DNA of 12,582 nucleotides from Flavobacteriaceae bacterium. Lineage in GTDB: Bacteria; Bacteroidota; Bacteroidia; Flavobacteriales; Flavobacteriaceae. The position numbers and the translations under genes were made by a program. Of the stretch, positions 6,285 to 12,582 are shown in pieces. The notes under the pieces were generated by a model. That model saw nothing but the letters and a program-made list of their open reading frames with translations, made no database searches and had not been told where the DNA came from. The stretch lies in assembly GCA_030590765.1 (NCBI GenBank), contig JAUVCP010000016.1:1-12582 (forward strand), given 5' to 3'. The number at the start of each line of letters is the position of its first letter. Positions within the stretch are counted from its first letter, which is position 1.

Positions 6285-8285
6285 TTAAAGAACTCTGTTC
6301 AATTTTTCAAATAACAGTTGTTTTAGATTTGTATAATCTCTTATTTCTTCCAGAGATTCGTATACTATTTCTTTTTGATTTTCAATCTCATCATTATCCA
6401 GACTCATATTAGATTTTAATGCAGCAATCTTTTCAGCAATAAGTAACCGCCTTAGATTATACAAAACATCCATTACCAATTTAGATAAATTACTCTCCTT
6501 ACTTTTCACTATAATATCATGCCTTTCCCAATCGCTTAGCGCATATTGTTCTTCATCCATTAAAATACTTGTAACAGTAGTTGAAATCTCCACATTTTCA
6601 TGGTTAGTAAATAATTCAGGAACAATTTCTTGCTCTTGATTCAGCAAATGAATGATTTCATAATAAATTTTTAAAAAAATAGGATTGGTAAATTCAATTT
6701 CATCTTCATGCAAATGCACATAAATTTCGTTGGATACTACATTTGTATAATTTTCCTTTTTGATGATCTTTTTCCCGTTATCATCAATTTCGGATACAAA
6801 ATCAACAAAATCTACCTCTATATTACCATAAAGCAATAAAATTTCAATAATTTTCTTTTCCAAATTAAAAAGGTGATCAAATTTTTCGGGCTTCTCAACT
6901 TCCTTTTTAACCCCGGTAAAAGGTGTTCGTGAAGTAGTTTGTTTTTTAGTCGCTTCTCTTTGCTCCTTTTTTAAAATCTGCGATAGCTCATTAAACAAAA
7001 CATTTTCAGAAATACCCATAATACTTGCACATTCCTGTATATAGATCTCTTTCTGGATATTATTTGGAATTTTAGCAATACTGGCAACTATATCTCTGAT
7101 TAGATCTGCTTTTTTTACAGGATCATTTTGAGCCTCTTCCAATAAAAGTGAAGTTTTAAACTGAATAAAATCTTTGGCATTATGCTCTAAATAATTTTTT
7201 AATTCATCTTCGCTTTTATCTTTTGTAAAACTATCCGGATCCTCCCCATCAGGAAAAGTAATTACCTTTACGTTCATTCCCTGCTCCAGAATAAGGTCAA
7301 TACCTCGAATAGATGCTCTTATTCCAGCAGCATCCCCATCAAAAAGTACCGTAATATTGGGTGTTAATCTATTGATCAATCTAATCTGATCTGAGGTCAA
7401 AGCGGTTCCAGAAGAAGCAACAACATTCTCAATACCAGATTGCACCATGGAGATCACATCTGTATAACCTTCAACCAAATAGCAGTTATTCTGCTTCGCA
7501 ATACTTTGTTTTGCCTGATAAATACCATATAAAATCTTACTTTTATAGTAAATAATACTTTCAGGAGAATTTACATATTTTGCAGCTTTTTTATCCGTTA
7601 ATAGTGTTCTTCCTCCAAAGCCAAGAACACGGCCACTCATGCTTTGTATAGGAAAAATCACCCTTCCTTTAAATCGGTCAAATTGCCTTTCTACTAATCC
7701 GGTTTCTTCATTTCTTTTAACAATGGTTAGTCCGGTTTTTTCTAAAAATTCAAGATCATATTTTTTTTGAATTGCAACATCTGTAAAAACAGACCATTCA
7801 TCAAGTGCATAACCCAATGCGAATTTTTTGATCGTTTCATCTGTAAAACCACGTGCTTTAAAATAGGTGTATCCGATGGCTTTCCCCTTTTCGGAATGGT
7901 ATAAATTCTCATGAAAATGATTCTTTGCAAATTCAGAAACCAGATACATACTTTCTCGTTCATCTGCCACCTGTTTTTGTTCATCGGTTTGCTGCGTTTC
8001 TTCAATTTCAATATTATATTTTCGCGCCAAATACCGAATTGCTTCAGGGTACGAATAATGTTCATGCTCCATTAAAAATGTTATAGCATTTCCCCCTTTA
8101 CCGGTACTAAAATCTTTCCAGATCTGTTTTACAGGTGACACCATAAAGGAAGGTGTTTTTTCATCCGTAAACGGACTCAAACCTTTATAATTTGCTCCTG
8201 CTTTTTTTAGATTTACAAAATCACCTATCACCTCCTCTACCCGAGCGGTTTCAAATACTTTATCAATGGTGTCTCTTGAAATCAA
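6285..8285 (-). CDS. dnaG: DNA primase DnaG, zinc ligands replaced
   Basis: Synthesises RNA primers at the replication fork. Domain order is normal over 666 aa: an N-terminal zinc-ribbon-like domain (1-95), the catalytic core with the basic motif RFKGRVIFPI (204-213), TOPRIM residues Glu272 in VEGYTD and Asp316/Asp318 in FDGDAAG, then a C-terminal helicase-binding part from about 430. The oddity is in the first domain. The fold around DEKTPSFMVSP is recognisable, but the four zinc ligands (Cys40, His43, Cys61, Cys64 in E. coli) correspond to Ser37, Thr40, Asp58 and Thr61 here. The catalytic residues are intact and this is the only primase in the window, so it should be functional. From memory, other flavobacterial DnaG proteins look similar. 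The C-terminal third is divergent from well-studied primases. Confidence 0.96.
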   Translation of the reverse strand: MISRDTIDKVFETARVEEVIGDFVNLKKAGANYKGLSPFTDEKTPSFMVSPVKQIWKDFSTGKGGNAITFLMEHEHYSYPEAIRYLARKYNIEIEETQQTDEQKQVADERESMYLVSEFAKNHFHENLYHSEKGKAIGYTYFKARGFTDETIKKFALGYALDEWSVFTDVAIQKKYDLEFLEKTGLTIVKRNEETGLVERQFDRFKGRVIFPIQSMSGRVLGFGGRTLLTDKKAAKYVNSPESIIYYKSKILYGIYQAKQSIAKQNNCYLVEGYTDVISMVQSGIENVVASSGTALTSDQIRLINRLTPNITVLFDGDAAGIRASIRGIDLILEQGMNVKVITFPDGEDPDSFTKDKSEDELKNYLEHNAKDFIQFKTSLLLEEAQNDPVKKADLIRDIVASIAKIPNNIQKEIYIQECASIMGISENVLFNELSQILKKEQREATKKQTTSRTPFTGVKKEVEKPEKFDHLFNLEKKIIEILLLYGNIEVDFVDFVSEIDDNGKKIIKKENYTNVVSNEIYVHLHEDEIEFTNPIFLKIYYEIIHLLNQEQEIVPELFTNHENVEISTTVTSILMDEEQYALSDWERHDIIVKSKESNLSKLVMDVLYNLRRLLIAEKIAALKSNMSLDNDEIENQKEIVYESLEEIRDYTNLKQLLFEKLNRVL

Positions 8286-8302
8286 AATAAAAGATTTAAA
8301 TA

Positions 8303-8310
8303 CAAATTTA
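8303..8310 (-). promoter_or_regulatory. Candidate -7 box for dnaG
   Basis: The - strand reads TAAATTTG, a perfect TAnnTTTG box 18 bp ahead of the dnaG ATG. The nearest upstream TTG (in TAGTTTGTCATG) is 24 bp away, slightly longer than usual. It would give a leader of only about 10 nt. Confidence 0.45.
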
Positions 8311-8399
8311 CATATTCACTTGAATTATTCATGACAAACTATACTAAAATCGAAATTAATAACGGTCATCTTAATTTATTTACACAATAACCTACAATT

Positions 8400-8446
8400 T
8401 TAACAAAACACTAACAATAACATGATTATTATGGCACGGCTTTTGC
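8400..8446 (+). promoter_or_regulatory. Sigma-54 promoter match with upstream direct repeat, copy C
   Basis: TGGCACGGCTTTTGC at 8432-8446 is the best of the three matches: TGGCACG-N4-TTGC, with GG 8433-8434 and GC 8445-8446 separated by 10 nt. TTAACA (8400-8405) and CTAACA (8411-8416) form the same 11-bp-phased direct repeat, 15 nt upstream of the TGG. In a genome this AT-rich, the GC-containing box stands out from its surroundings. Confidence 0.65.
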
Positions 8447-8457
8447 GATTATCAGAA

Positions 8458-8545
8458 TAGAAACAAAGTTCCCTAAAATTTTGTTTTCATAATGATTAGT
8501 TTTGAGTTAGTAAGAAAAAAGCACCTTTTCCAAGGTGCTTTTCTC
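8458..8545 (+). ncRNA. Candidate sigma-54-dependent small RNA, copy C (~88 nt)
   Basis: The start is inferred 12 nt after the -12 GC. The 5' stem pairs 8461-8470 (AAACAAAGTT) with 8477-8486 (AATTTTGTTT), 10 pairs including one G-T, around a CCCTAA loop. The linker 8487-8513 follows, then a perfect 11-bp terminator stem (8517-8527 with 8532-8542). In this copy the terminator stem has CCTT/AAGG where A and B have the mismatched CCTC/GAAG. The C-G pair of A and B has become a T-A pair, a compensatory change. The opposite strand does not code: its ATG frame stops after five codons. Confidence 0.6.
8515..8542. terminator. Rho-independent terminator of clpX (and of small RNA C)
   Basis: A perfect 11-bp stem (AAAAGCACCTT / AAGGTGCTTTT) with a 4-nt loop lies 30 bp beyond the clpX stop codon. 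On the - strand the stem is followed by TTTTTTC, a strong terminator for the tig-clpP-clpX run. On the + strand the tail is TTTTCT. Confidence 0.85.
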
Positions 8546-8572
8546 ATTATATAAATCAAGTAATTCTTTTTT

Positions 8573-9811
8573 TTAAGAAACTGCTTTCAATTTTTTAACA
8601 GTCGATTTTGATAATTTACCTTGTGCATACTTTTTTGTTACATGCAATTTTTTATCTCCGGTACTTGGCATTTCAAACATGGCATCTGTCAAGATCTCCT
8701 CACAAAGTGATCTTAACCCTCTTGCCCCTAATTTATACTCAATTGCTTTATCAACAATAAAATCCAATGCTTTATCATCAATCTTAAATTCTATTCCATC
8801 CATTTCAAACAATCTTGTATATTGTTTAATAATGGCATTTTTGGGTTTAGTCAAAATAGAACGTAAAGTCTTCTTATCCAAAGGTTTTAAAAAGGTAAGA
8901 GCCGGAAGTCTACCAATAATTTCTGGTATCAAGCCAAATTTTTTCAAATCACTTGGAATCACGTATTGTAAAAGGTTCTTATCATCAATTCTATCATCAG
9001 AAATAGATGCACTATAACCAACTGCCTGCATATTCAAACGCTTACTGATCACTTTATCAATTCCGCTAAAAGCACCACCTGCAATAAACAGAATATCCTT
9101 GGTGTTTACCTCAACAAATTTTTGATCAGGATGTTTTCTACCTCCCTTTGGCGGAACATTTACAACTGTTCCTTCCAATAATTTCAATAAAGCCTGTTGT
9201 ACACCTTCACCTGAAACATCACGTGTGATGGATGGATTATCGCCTTTACGAGCAATTTTATCAATCTCATCAATAAAAACAATACCTCTTTCTGCCTTGT
9301 CTACTTTATAATCTGCAGCCTGTAATAATCGGGTTAAAATAGTTTCCACATCTTCACCTACATAGCCAGCCTCTGTCAAAACTGTAGCATCTACAATAGC
9401 AAATGGAACATCTAACATTTTTGCAATTGTTCTGGCAATCAATGTTTTACCCGTTCCGGTTTCTCCAACCATTATGATATTACTCTTTTCAATTTCTATT
9501 TCATCGTCCTTTGATGTCTTTTTCTGCAACAATCTTTTATAATGATTATATACTGCAACCGACATCACTCTTTTTGCCTGATCCTGACCAATAATATACT
9601 GATCTAAAAAATCTTTGATTTCAACGGGTTTTTTAATTAAAAAATCTGAAGAAGAATTTCCCTCCTCATTTTGAATTTCCTCCAAAACAATACCATGAGC
9701 CTGCTCAATACATTTATCACAAATATGTGCATCAATACCGGCAATCAACAGGTTTGTTTCATCCTTCTTTCGTTTACAAAACGAACATTCTAATTCTTCC
9801 TTTTTCGCCAT
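8573..9811 (-). CDS. clpX: ClpX, ATPase subunit of the ClpXP protease
   Basis: Hexameric AAA+ unfoldase that recognises tagged proteins and threads them into ClpP. Over 412 aa it shows the N-terminal C4 zinc-binding domain (Cys9, Cys12, Cys31, Cys34), Walker A GETGTGKT (116-123), pore loop GYVG (149-152), Walker B IVFIDE (177-182), the RKH loop (225-227), the arginine finger in EIIGRLP (Arg301) and sensor 2 GARGLRS near the C-terminus. The ClpP-docking tripeptide, IGF in E. coli and LGF in many Gram-positives, is VGY here (264-266). It begins 31 bp after the clpP stop, in the normal clpP-clpX order, and is the last gene before the strong terminator at 8515-8542. Confidence 0.97.
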   Translation of the reverse strand: MAKKEELECSFCKRKKDETNLLIAGIDAHICDKCIEQAHGIVLEEIQNEEGNSSSDFLIKKPVEIKDFLDQYIIGQDQAKRVMSVAVYNHYKRLLQKKTSKDDEIEIEKSNIIMVGETGTGKTLIARTIAKMLDVPFAIVDATVLTEAGYVGEDVETILTRLLQAADYKVDKAERGIVFIDEIDKIARKGDNPSITRDVSGEGVQQALLKLLEGTVVNVPPKGGRKHPDQKFVEVNTKDILFIAGGAFSGIDKVISKRLNMQAVGYSASISDDRIDDKNLLQYVIPSDLKKFGLIPEIIGRLPALTFLKPLDKKTLRSILTKPKNAIIKQYTRLFEMDGIEFKIDDKALDFIVDKAIEYKLGARGLRSLCEEILTDAMFEMPSTGDKKLHVTKKYAQGKLSKSTVKKLKAVS

Positions 9812-9842
9812 AATTCCAATTTGAATTTATTAAAATCCTCTT

Positions 9843-10505
9843 TTACTTATTACGAGTCAATATTTCATCGATCATACCGTATTTTTTAGCTTCATCAGCC
9901 TTCATCCAGTAATCTCTATCCGAGTCATCGTGTACCTTTGAAACTTTTTGTCCGGAATGTTTGGCAATAATTTCATACAACTCATTCTTTAATTTCAATA
10001 TTTCACGTGCAGTGATCTCAATATCAGATGCCTGCCCCTGAGTACCACCCATAGGTTGGTGTATCATAATACGTGAATGCGGTAAAGCAGAACGTTTTCC
10101 TTTTTGACCAGCACACATCAAAACAGCAGCCATTGAGGCAGCCATACCAGTACAAATTGTAGCAACTTCAGGTTTGATAAACTGCATCGTGTCATAAATT
10201 CCTAAACCAGCATAAACTCCTCCTCCAGGGGAGTTGATATAAATGGAAATATCTTTACTTGAATCAACACTTTCTAAAAAGAGTAATTGAGCCTGAATGA
10301 TATTTGCTACATGGTCATCAATAGCAGCACCTAAAAATATGATCCTATCCATCATCAAACGTGAAAACACATCCATTTGTGCTACGTTCAACTGGCGTTC
10401 TTCAATAATATATGGTGTAACGCTGCTTATTAACGTATCAACATGCAGGCTATTTATACCCTGATCTTTAACAGCGAATTTTTTAAATTCATTTCCAAAA
10501 TTCAT
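9843..10505 (-). CDS. clpP: ClpP, proteolytic subunit of the Clp protease
   Basis: Serine peptidase forming the double-ring chamber that ClpX feeds. At 220 aa it has a longer N-terminal leader than E. coli ClpP (about 25 extra residues), which may be trimmed by self-cleavage. The catalytic triad is visible: Ser124 in GMAASMA, His149 in MIHQPMGG and Asp198 in DRDYW. The glycine-rich oxyanion stretch NSPGGGVYAG lies at 91-100. A weak promoter may precede it: TATATTTA on the - strand at 10541-10534, with TTG at 10568-10566. It is therefore unclear whether clpP depends on tig transcription or has its own start, particularly as a good terminator follows tig. Confidence 0.97.
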   Translation of the reverse strand: MNFGNEFKKFAVKDQGINSLHVDTLISSVTPYIIEERQLNVAQMDVFSRLMMDRIIFLGAAIDDHVANIIQAQLLFLESVDSSKDISIYINSPGGGVYAGLGIYDTMQFIKPEVATICTGMAASMAAVLMCAGQKGKRSALPHSRIMIHQPMGGTQGQASDIEITAREILKLKNELYEIIAKHSGQKVSKVHDDSDRDYWMKADEAKKYGMIDEILTRNK

Positions 10506-10556
10506 AAAAATTTATTTTTAAACTTTAAGTTTGTAAATATACTTAATTAAAACTTA

Positions 10557-10597
10557 TTTTTTATTCAAATTATTACACCCAAAATTTGAATAAAAAA
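10557..10597. repeat. Perfect 15-bp inverted repeat upstream of clpP
   Basis: 10557-10571 (TTTTTTATTCAAATT) and 10583-10597 are exact reverse complements, separated by 11 nt. The right arm contains the A-run (10592-10597) that forms the U-tail of the tig terminator on the - strand. Read from tig, terminator hairpin and repeat overlap by six bases. A possible -33 TTG of a weak clpP promoter lies inside the left arm. Confidence 0.8.
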
Positions 10598-10623
10598 CCC
10601 CATAAGAAATTAATCCTATGGAG
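10592..10623 (-). terminator. Rho-independent terminator after tig
   Basis: On the - strand CTCCATAGG (10623-10615) pairs with CTTATGGGG (10606-10598), 9 pairs with two wobbles and an 8-nt loop, followed by TTTTTTATT. It starts 26 bp after the tig stop. It would separate tig from clpPX unless read-through occurs. Confidence 0.75.
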
Positions 10624-10648
10624 TTTACATTATATAATAAACGATCTG

Positions 10649-11971
10649 TTACTTGTAAACTTCTTTTACAAATTCTTCGTAAGTAACTTCTTTTGTTTTT
10701 AACTTCATATTTTCCTTAAAGAACGTCAATAGTTTTTCGCTCATCAATTGATCTGAAAGTCTTTTTGCTTCTTCCTGATTTCCCAGAACACGATTAGAGA
10801 TCTCATCTAATTCTTTTTCTTCAGGGTTCATATTGCCATATTGTGCCATCTGAGTTTTGATATAACCTTTAGCATATTCTTTTAGATCATCATAAGAAAC
10901 CTGAATATTGTTGTCTTTTGAAATTTTACCTTCAATCAACTGGTAACGCAATCCCTTTTCTGAACGATTATATTCTTCAACAGCCTCTTCCGTACTTAAT
11001 GGTTTTTCACCTGCAACGGCAAGCCATTTTTGCAAAAATTCAGCCGGAAGATCAAATTTTGTGTTTTCAATCAAGCTTTCGGTTACTGTATTTAACAATT
11101 GCTGGTCTGCCTGAGTTGCAAATTGTTTTTCAGCATCTTCTCCTAATTTCGATTTTAATTCATCAACAGTTTTAACTACATCTTTACCGAATATTTTATC
11201 AAAGAATTCCTGATTCATTTCAGCCAATTCAGTTTCTGTAATCTCTTCAATAGTGAATTTCAATGGTTCATCAAAATCATGTGCATCATCATGAGATAAC
11301 TCTAAAATATTCATTAGCATATGATCATCTGTAAATAATCCTTTTGATTTTAAATCGATGACATCACCCACTTTTTTACCAACAAATTTCTTGGTATTTG
11401 TTTTTCCTTTGATCTTATCAAGTTTGAATGTTGATTTCTTTTCGATCTCTTTATCTTCATTAACAAAAACTCCGGTAATATTAGAATTCTCAGCAATGAC
11501 TTCCTGAGTTTTCATTTTTCCATATTGTTCCTGAATATTTTTGATCTGATCTTCGATCATTTTATCATCAGCAACAATTTTATAAGCATTTATTGCTTTC
11601 TTAGGAGTAAGATTTACCTCAAATTCAGGAGCTAGTCCCAATTCAAATTCGAAAGTAAATTTATCCTTATCCCATGAAAAATCATCTTGCACTTTTGGTA
11701 ATGGATTACCTAATACATCTAATTTTTCTTCTACTAAAAACTTGCTCAATGAGTCTTGTAACAGCTTATTCACTTCATCAATCATTACGGATTTTCCGTA
11801 CTGTTTTTTCACCAACCCCATAGGAACATGTCCTTTTCTAAATCCAGGAATATTCGCTTTCTTACGATAATCTTTTAATATCTCCTCTACCTTTGACTGG
11901 TAATCTTCAGAAGTAATATCAATTTTTACAATTGAGTTTAACGTATCGATGTTTTCTTTAGTTATATTCAT
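10649..11971 (-). CDS. tig: Trigger factor, ribosome-associated chaperone
   Basis: Binds the ribosomal tunnel exit and shields nascent chains. Its 440 aa are close to the usual length. The ribosome-binding signature GFRKGHVP (43-50) is intact in the N-terminal domain. The middle region (about 150-250), where the FKBP-type prolyl isomerase sits, is strongly divergent: I cannot recognise the usual FKBP motifs, so isomerase activity is doubtful. The C-terminal helical arms follow, rich in Glu, Lys and Gln. The family order tig-clpP-clpX is kept. It is preceded by the best sigma-A promoter in the window and followed by its own terminator. Confidence 0.95.
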   Translation of the reverse strand: MNITKENIDTLNSIVKIDITSEDYQSKVEEILKDYRKKANIPGFRKGHVPMGLVKKQYGKSVMIDEVNKLLQDSLSKFLVEEKLDVLGNPLPKVQDDFSWDKDKFTFEFELGLAPEFEVNLTPKKAINAYKIVADDKMIEDQIKNIQEQYGKMKTQEVIAENSNITGVFVNEDKEIEKKSTFKLDKIKGKTNTKKFVGKKVGDVIDLKSKGLFTDDHMLMNILELSHDDAHDFDEPLKFTIEEITETELAEMNQEFFDKIFGKDVVKTVDELKSKLGEDAEKQFATQADQQLLNTVTESLIENTKFDLPAEFLQKWLAVAGEKPLSTEEAVEEYNRSEKGLRYQLIEGKISKDNNIQVSYDDLKEYAKGYIKTQMAQYGNMNPEEKELDEISNRVLGNQEEAKRLSDQLMSEKLLTFFKENMKLKTKEVTYEEFVKEVYK

Positions 11972-12008
11972 ATCGTCATTAATTTATTCTATTCAAATTT
12001 TGAGGGTG

Positions 12009-12041
12009 CAAAAATAATAATTTTACACCACATAATAACAA
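12009..12041 (-). promoter_or_regulatory. Promoter of tig
   Basis: On the - strand TATTTTTG (12016-12009), followed by C, matches TAnnTTTGC. A TTG lies at 12041-12039, 22 bp upstream, within the range accepted for Flavobacterium. This gives a leader of about 30 nt before the ATG at 11971. Confidence 0.55.
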
Positions 12042-12114
12042 TGATTTTACCAAATAAATAGGACAACCAGTTAAGAAAGTGTTAAATGTAATTTTACTTA
12101 GGCTATTCTTGATA

Positions 12115-12453
12115 TTATTTTTCCAGTACTTTATACAAAATAGATTCTAAAAAGGATAATAAAATACTAAATAACAAAGCTGCCCAGAATCCAGAAACAG
12201 AAAAACCATCGATCCAGTTATCTGCCAAAAGAATTAATCCTGCATTTATAACAAATAAGAACAAGCCTAAAGTGAGAATCGTTACAGGAATGGTTAAAAC
12301 TACTAAAACAGGTTTTAAGAAACTATCAAGAATACCGATTAAAAAAGCAACCCAAATTGCTGTAGTATACGTGTCTACCATAACTCCAGGTATTAATTTT
12401 GCAAGAAGAACTACAGCTACAGCCGACAAGAGTATTTTTAATATATAATTCAT
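12115..12453 (-). CDS. Small four-helix membrane protein, phage-holin-like family (PF04020 type)
   Basis: A 112-aa hydrophobic protein with about four membrane segments (roughly residues 4-24, 31-50, 53-78 and 86-108). The conserved pattern GILDSFLKPVLVVLTIPVTIL and the later LADNWIDGF identify the widespread family called phage holin family 4 or YvlD-like. Despite the name, it is usually a chromosomal gene in Bacteroidota with no phage context, and its function is unknown. Nothing nearby suggests a prophage. It is on the same strand as the hydrolase upstream (60-bp gap) and tig downstream (143-bp gap); tig has its own promoter, so co-transcription with tig is not required. Confidence 0.88.
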   Translation of the reverse strand: MNYILKILLSAVAVVLLAKLIPGVMVDTYTTAIWVAFLIGILDSFLKPVLVVLTIPVTILTLGLFLFVINAGLILLADNWIDGFSVSGFWAALLFSILLSFLESILYKVLEK

Positions 12454-12464
12454 AAGAAATAATT

Positions 12465-12476
12465 TTGATTAATCAA
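12465..12476. promoter_or_regulatory. 12-bp palindrome ahead of the holin-like gene
   Basis: TTGATTAATCAA is a perfect palindrome, followed directly by TTGATT, so the half-site occurs three times in 12465-12482. It lies 12 bp upstream of the ATG at 12453. It could be an operator, but in AT-rich DNA it may be chance. Confidence 0.25.
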
Positions 12477-12513
12477 TTGATTTAATGATTGTTCATAAAA
12501 TACAATTACAAAC

Positions 12514-12582
12514 TTAAGGTTTTTCGAGAAATGTTTTTATATAATTATAAAAATCCTCTGGATTCTCGGCGTGCAACCAGTG
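12514..12582 (-). CDS. Alpha/beta hydrolase, C-terminal fragment (cut by the window edge)
   Basis: Only the last 22 codons are present, ending at TAA (12516-12514). The visible residues begin HWLHAENPEDFYNYI and end TFLEKP. The pattern H-W-x-H-x-E-x-P is the usual C-terminal end of alpha/beta-fold esterases of the YbfF type, in which the first His is the catalytic one and the final helix follows. The substrate cannot be inferred. The end of the gene is intact; the start lies outside the window. No terminator hairpin follows before the holin-like gene. Confidence 0.75.
   Translation of the reverse strand, partial: HWLHAENPEDFYNYIKTFLEKP

Larger units (their letters stand above)
8400..8542 (+). 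repeat. Dispersed repeat copy C (one of three), opposite orientation
   Basis: This copy lies in the 287-bp gap between dnaG and clpX, inverted relative to copies A and B. Core 8479-8513 equals copy B base for base on the other strand. The remaining 8286-8399 holds the dnaG promoter and nothing else I can name. Confidence 0.85.

Noticed and set aside
12115..12453. Prophage remnant suggested by the holin-like protein
   Set aside because: The family is common as a chromosomal gene, and no lysis, capsid or integrase gene is present nearby.

Overview
The window looks like chromosomal DNA from a low-GC member of the Bacteroidota, most likely family Flavobacteriaceae. The evidence is the gliding-motility pair gldB-gldC, a HPPK fused to a deoxynucleoside kinase, a long (67 kDa type) SppA, a DnaG of flavobacterial type, a tig-clpP-clpX cluster, start sites without purine-rich Shine-Dalgarno sequences, and several TAnnTTTG promoter -7 boxes. 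There are no tRNAs, rRNAs, transposases, phage genes or CRISPR arrays. Almost every gene is a housekeeping gene.

Layout. 2-88 is the tail of an unidentified + strand gene. 292-774 is folA (+). 924-2690 is sppA (-). 2803-3933 is the folK-dNK fusion (+). 4100-5428 holds gldC and gldB (- strand operon), and divergent from it is nadE (5476-6267, +). 6285-8285 is dnaG (-). 8573-11971 is the - strand run clpX, clpP, tig (transcribed tig first), giving a ribosome-bound chaperone and a protease. 12115-12453 is a small four-helix membrane protein (-), and 12514-12582 is the last 22 codons of an alpha/beta hydrolase (-). FolA and FolK both serve folate synthesis, and GldB/GldC serve gliding.

The unexpected part lies between the genes. 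Three intergenic gaps (776-921, 3951-4096 and 8400-8542) hold copies of one roughly 145-bp element. Read in one orientation, each copy has the same parts in the same order: a direct repeat (TTAACA-N5-CTAACA type), a sigma-54 promoter match (GG-N10-GC, as TGGCAC-N5-TTGC), a short stem-loop, a nearly invariant linker, and a GC-topped terminator hairpin with a U-run. I read this as a dispersed family of small RNAs of about 88-90 nt transcribed by RpoN-type RNA polymerase. Their linker is the exact complement of a typical Bacteroidota translation start region (TAATCATTATGAAAA). The terminator hairpin sits next to the stop codon of the gene facing it (folA, folK-dNK, clpX), so it probably ends both transcripts.

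Other points of note: DnaG has lost all four zinc-finger ligands, ClpX carries VGY in place of the IGF/LGF tripeptide that docks on ClpP, and a perfect 15-bp inverted repeat shares its A/T run with the terminator between tig and clpP.
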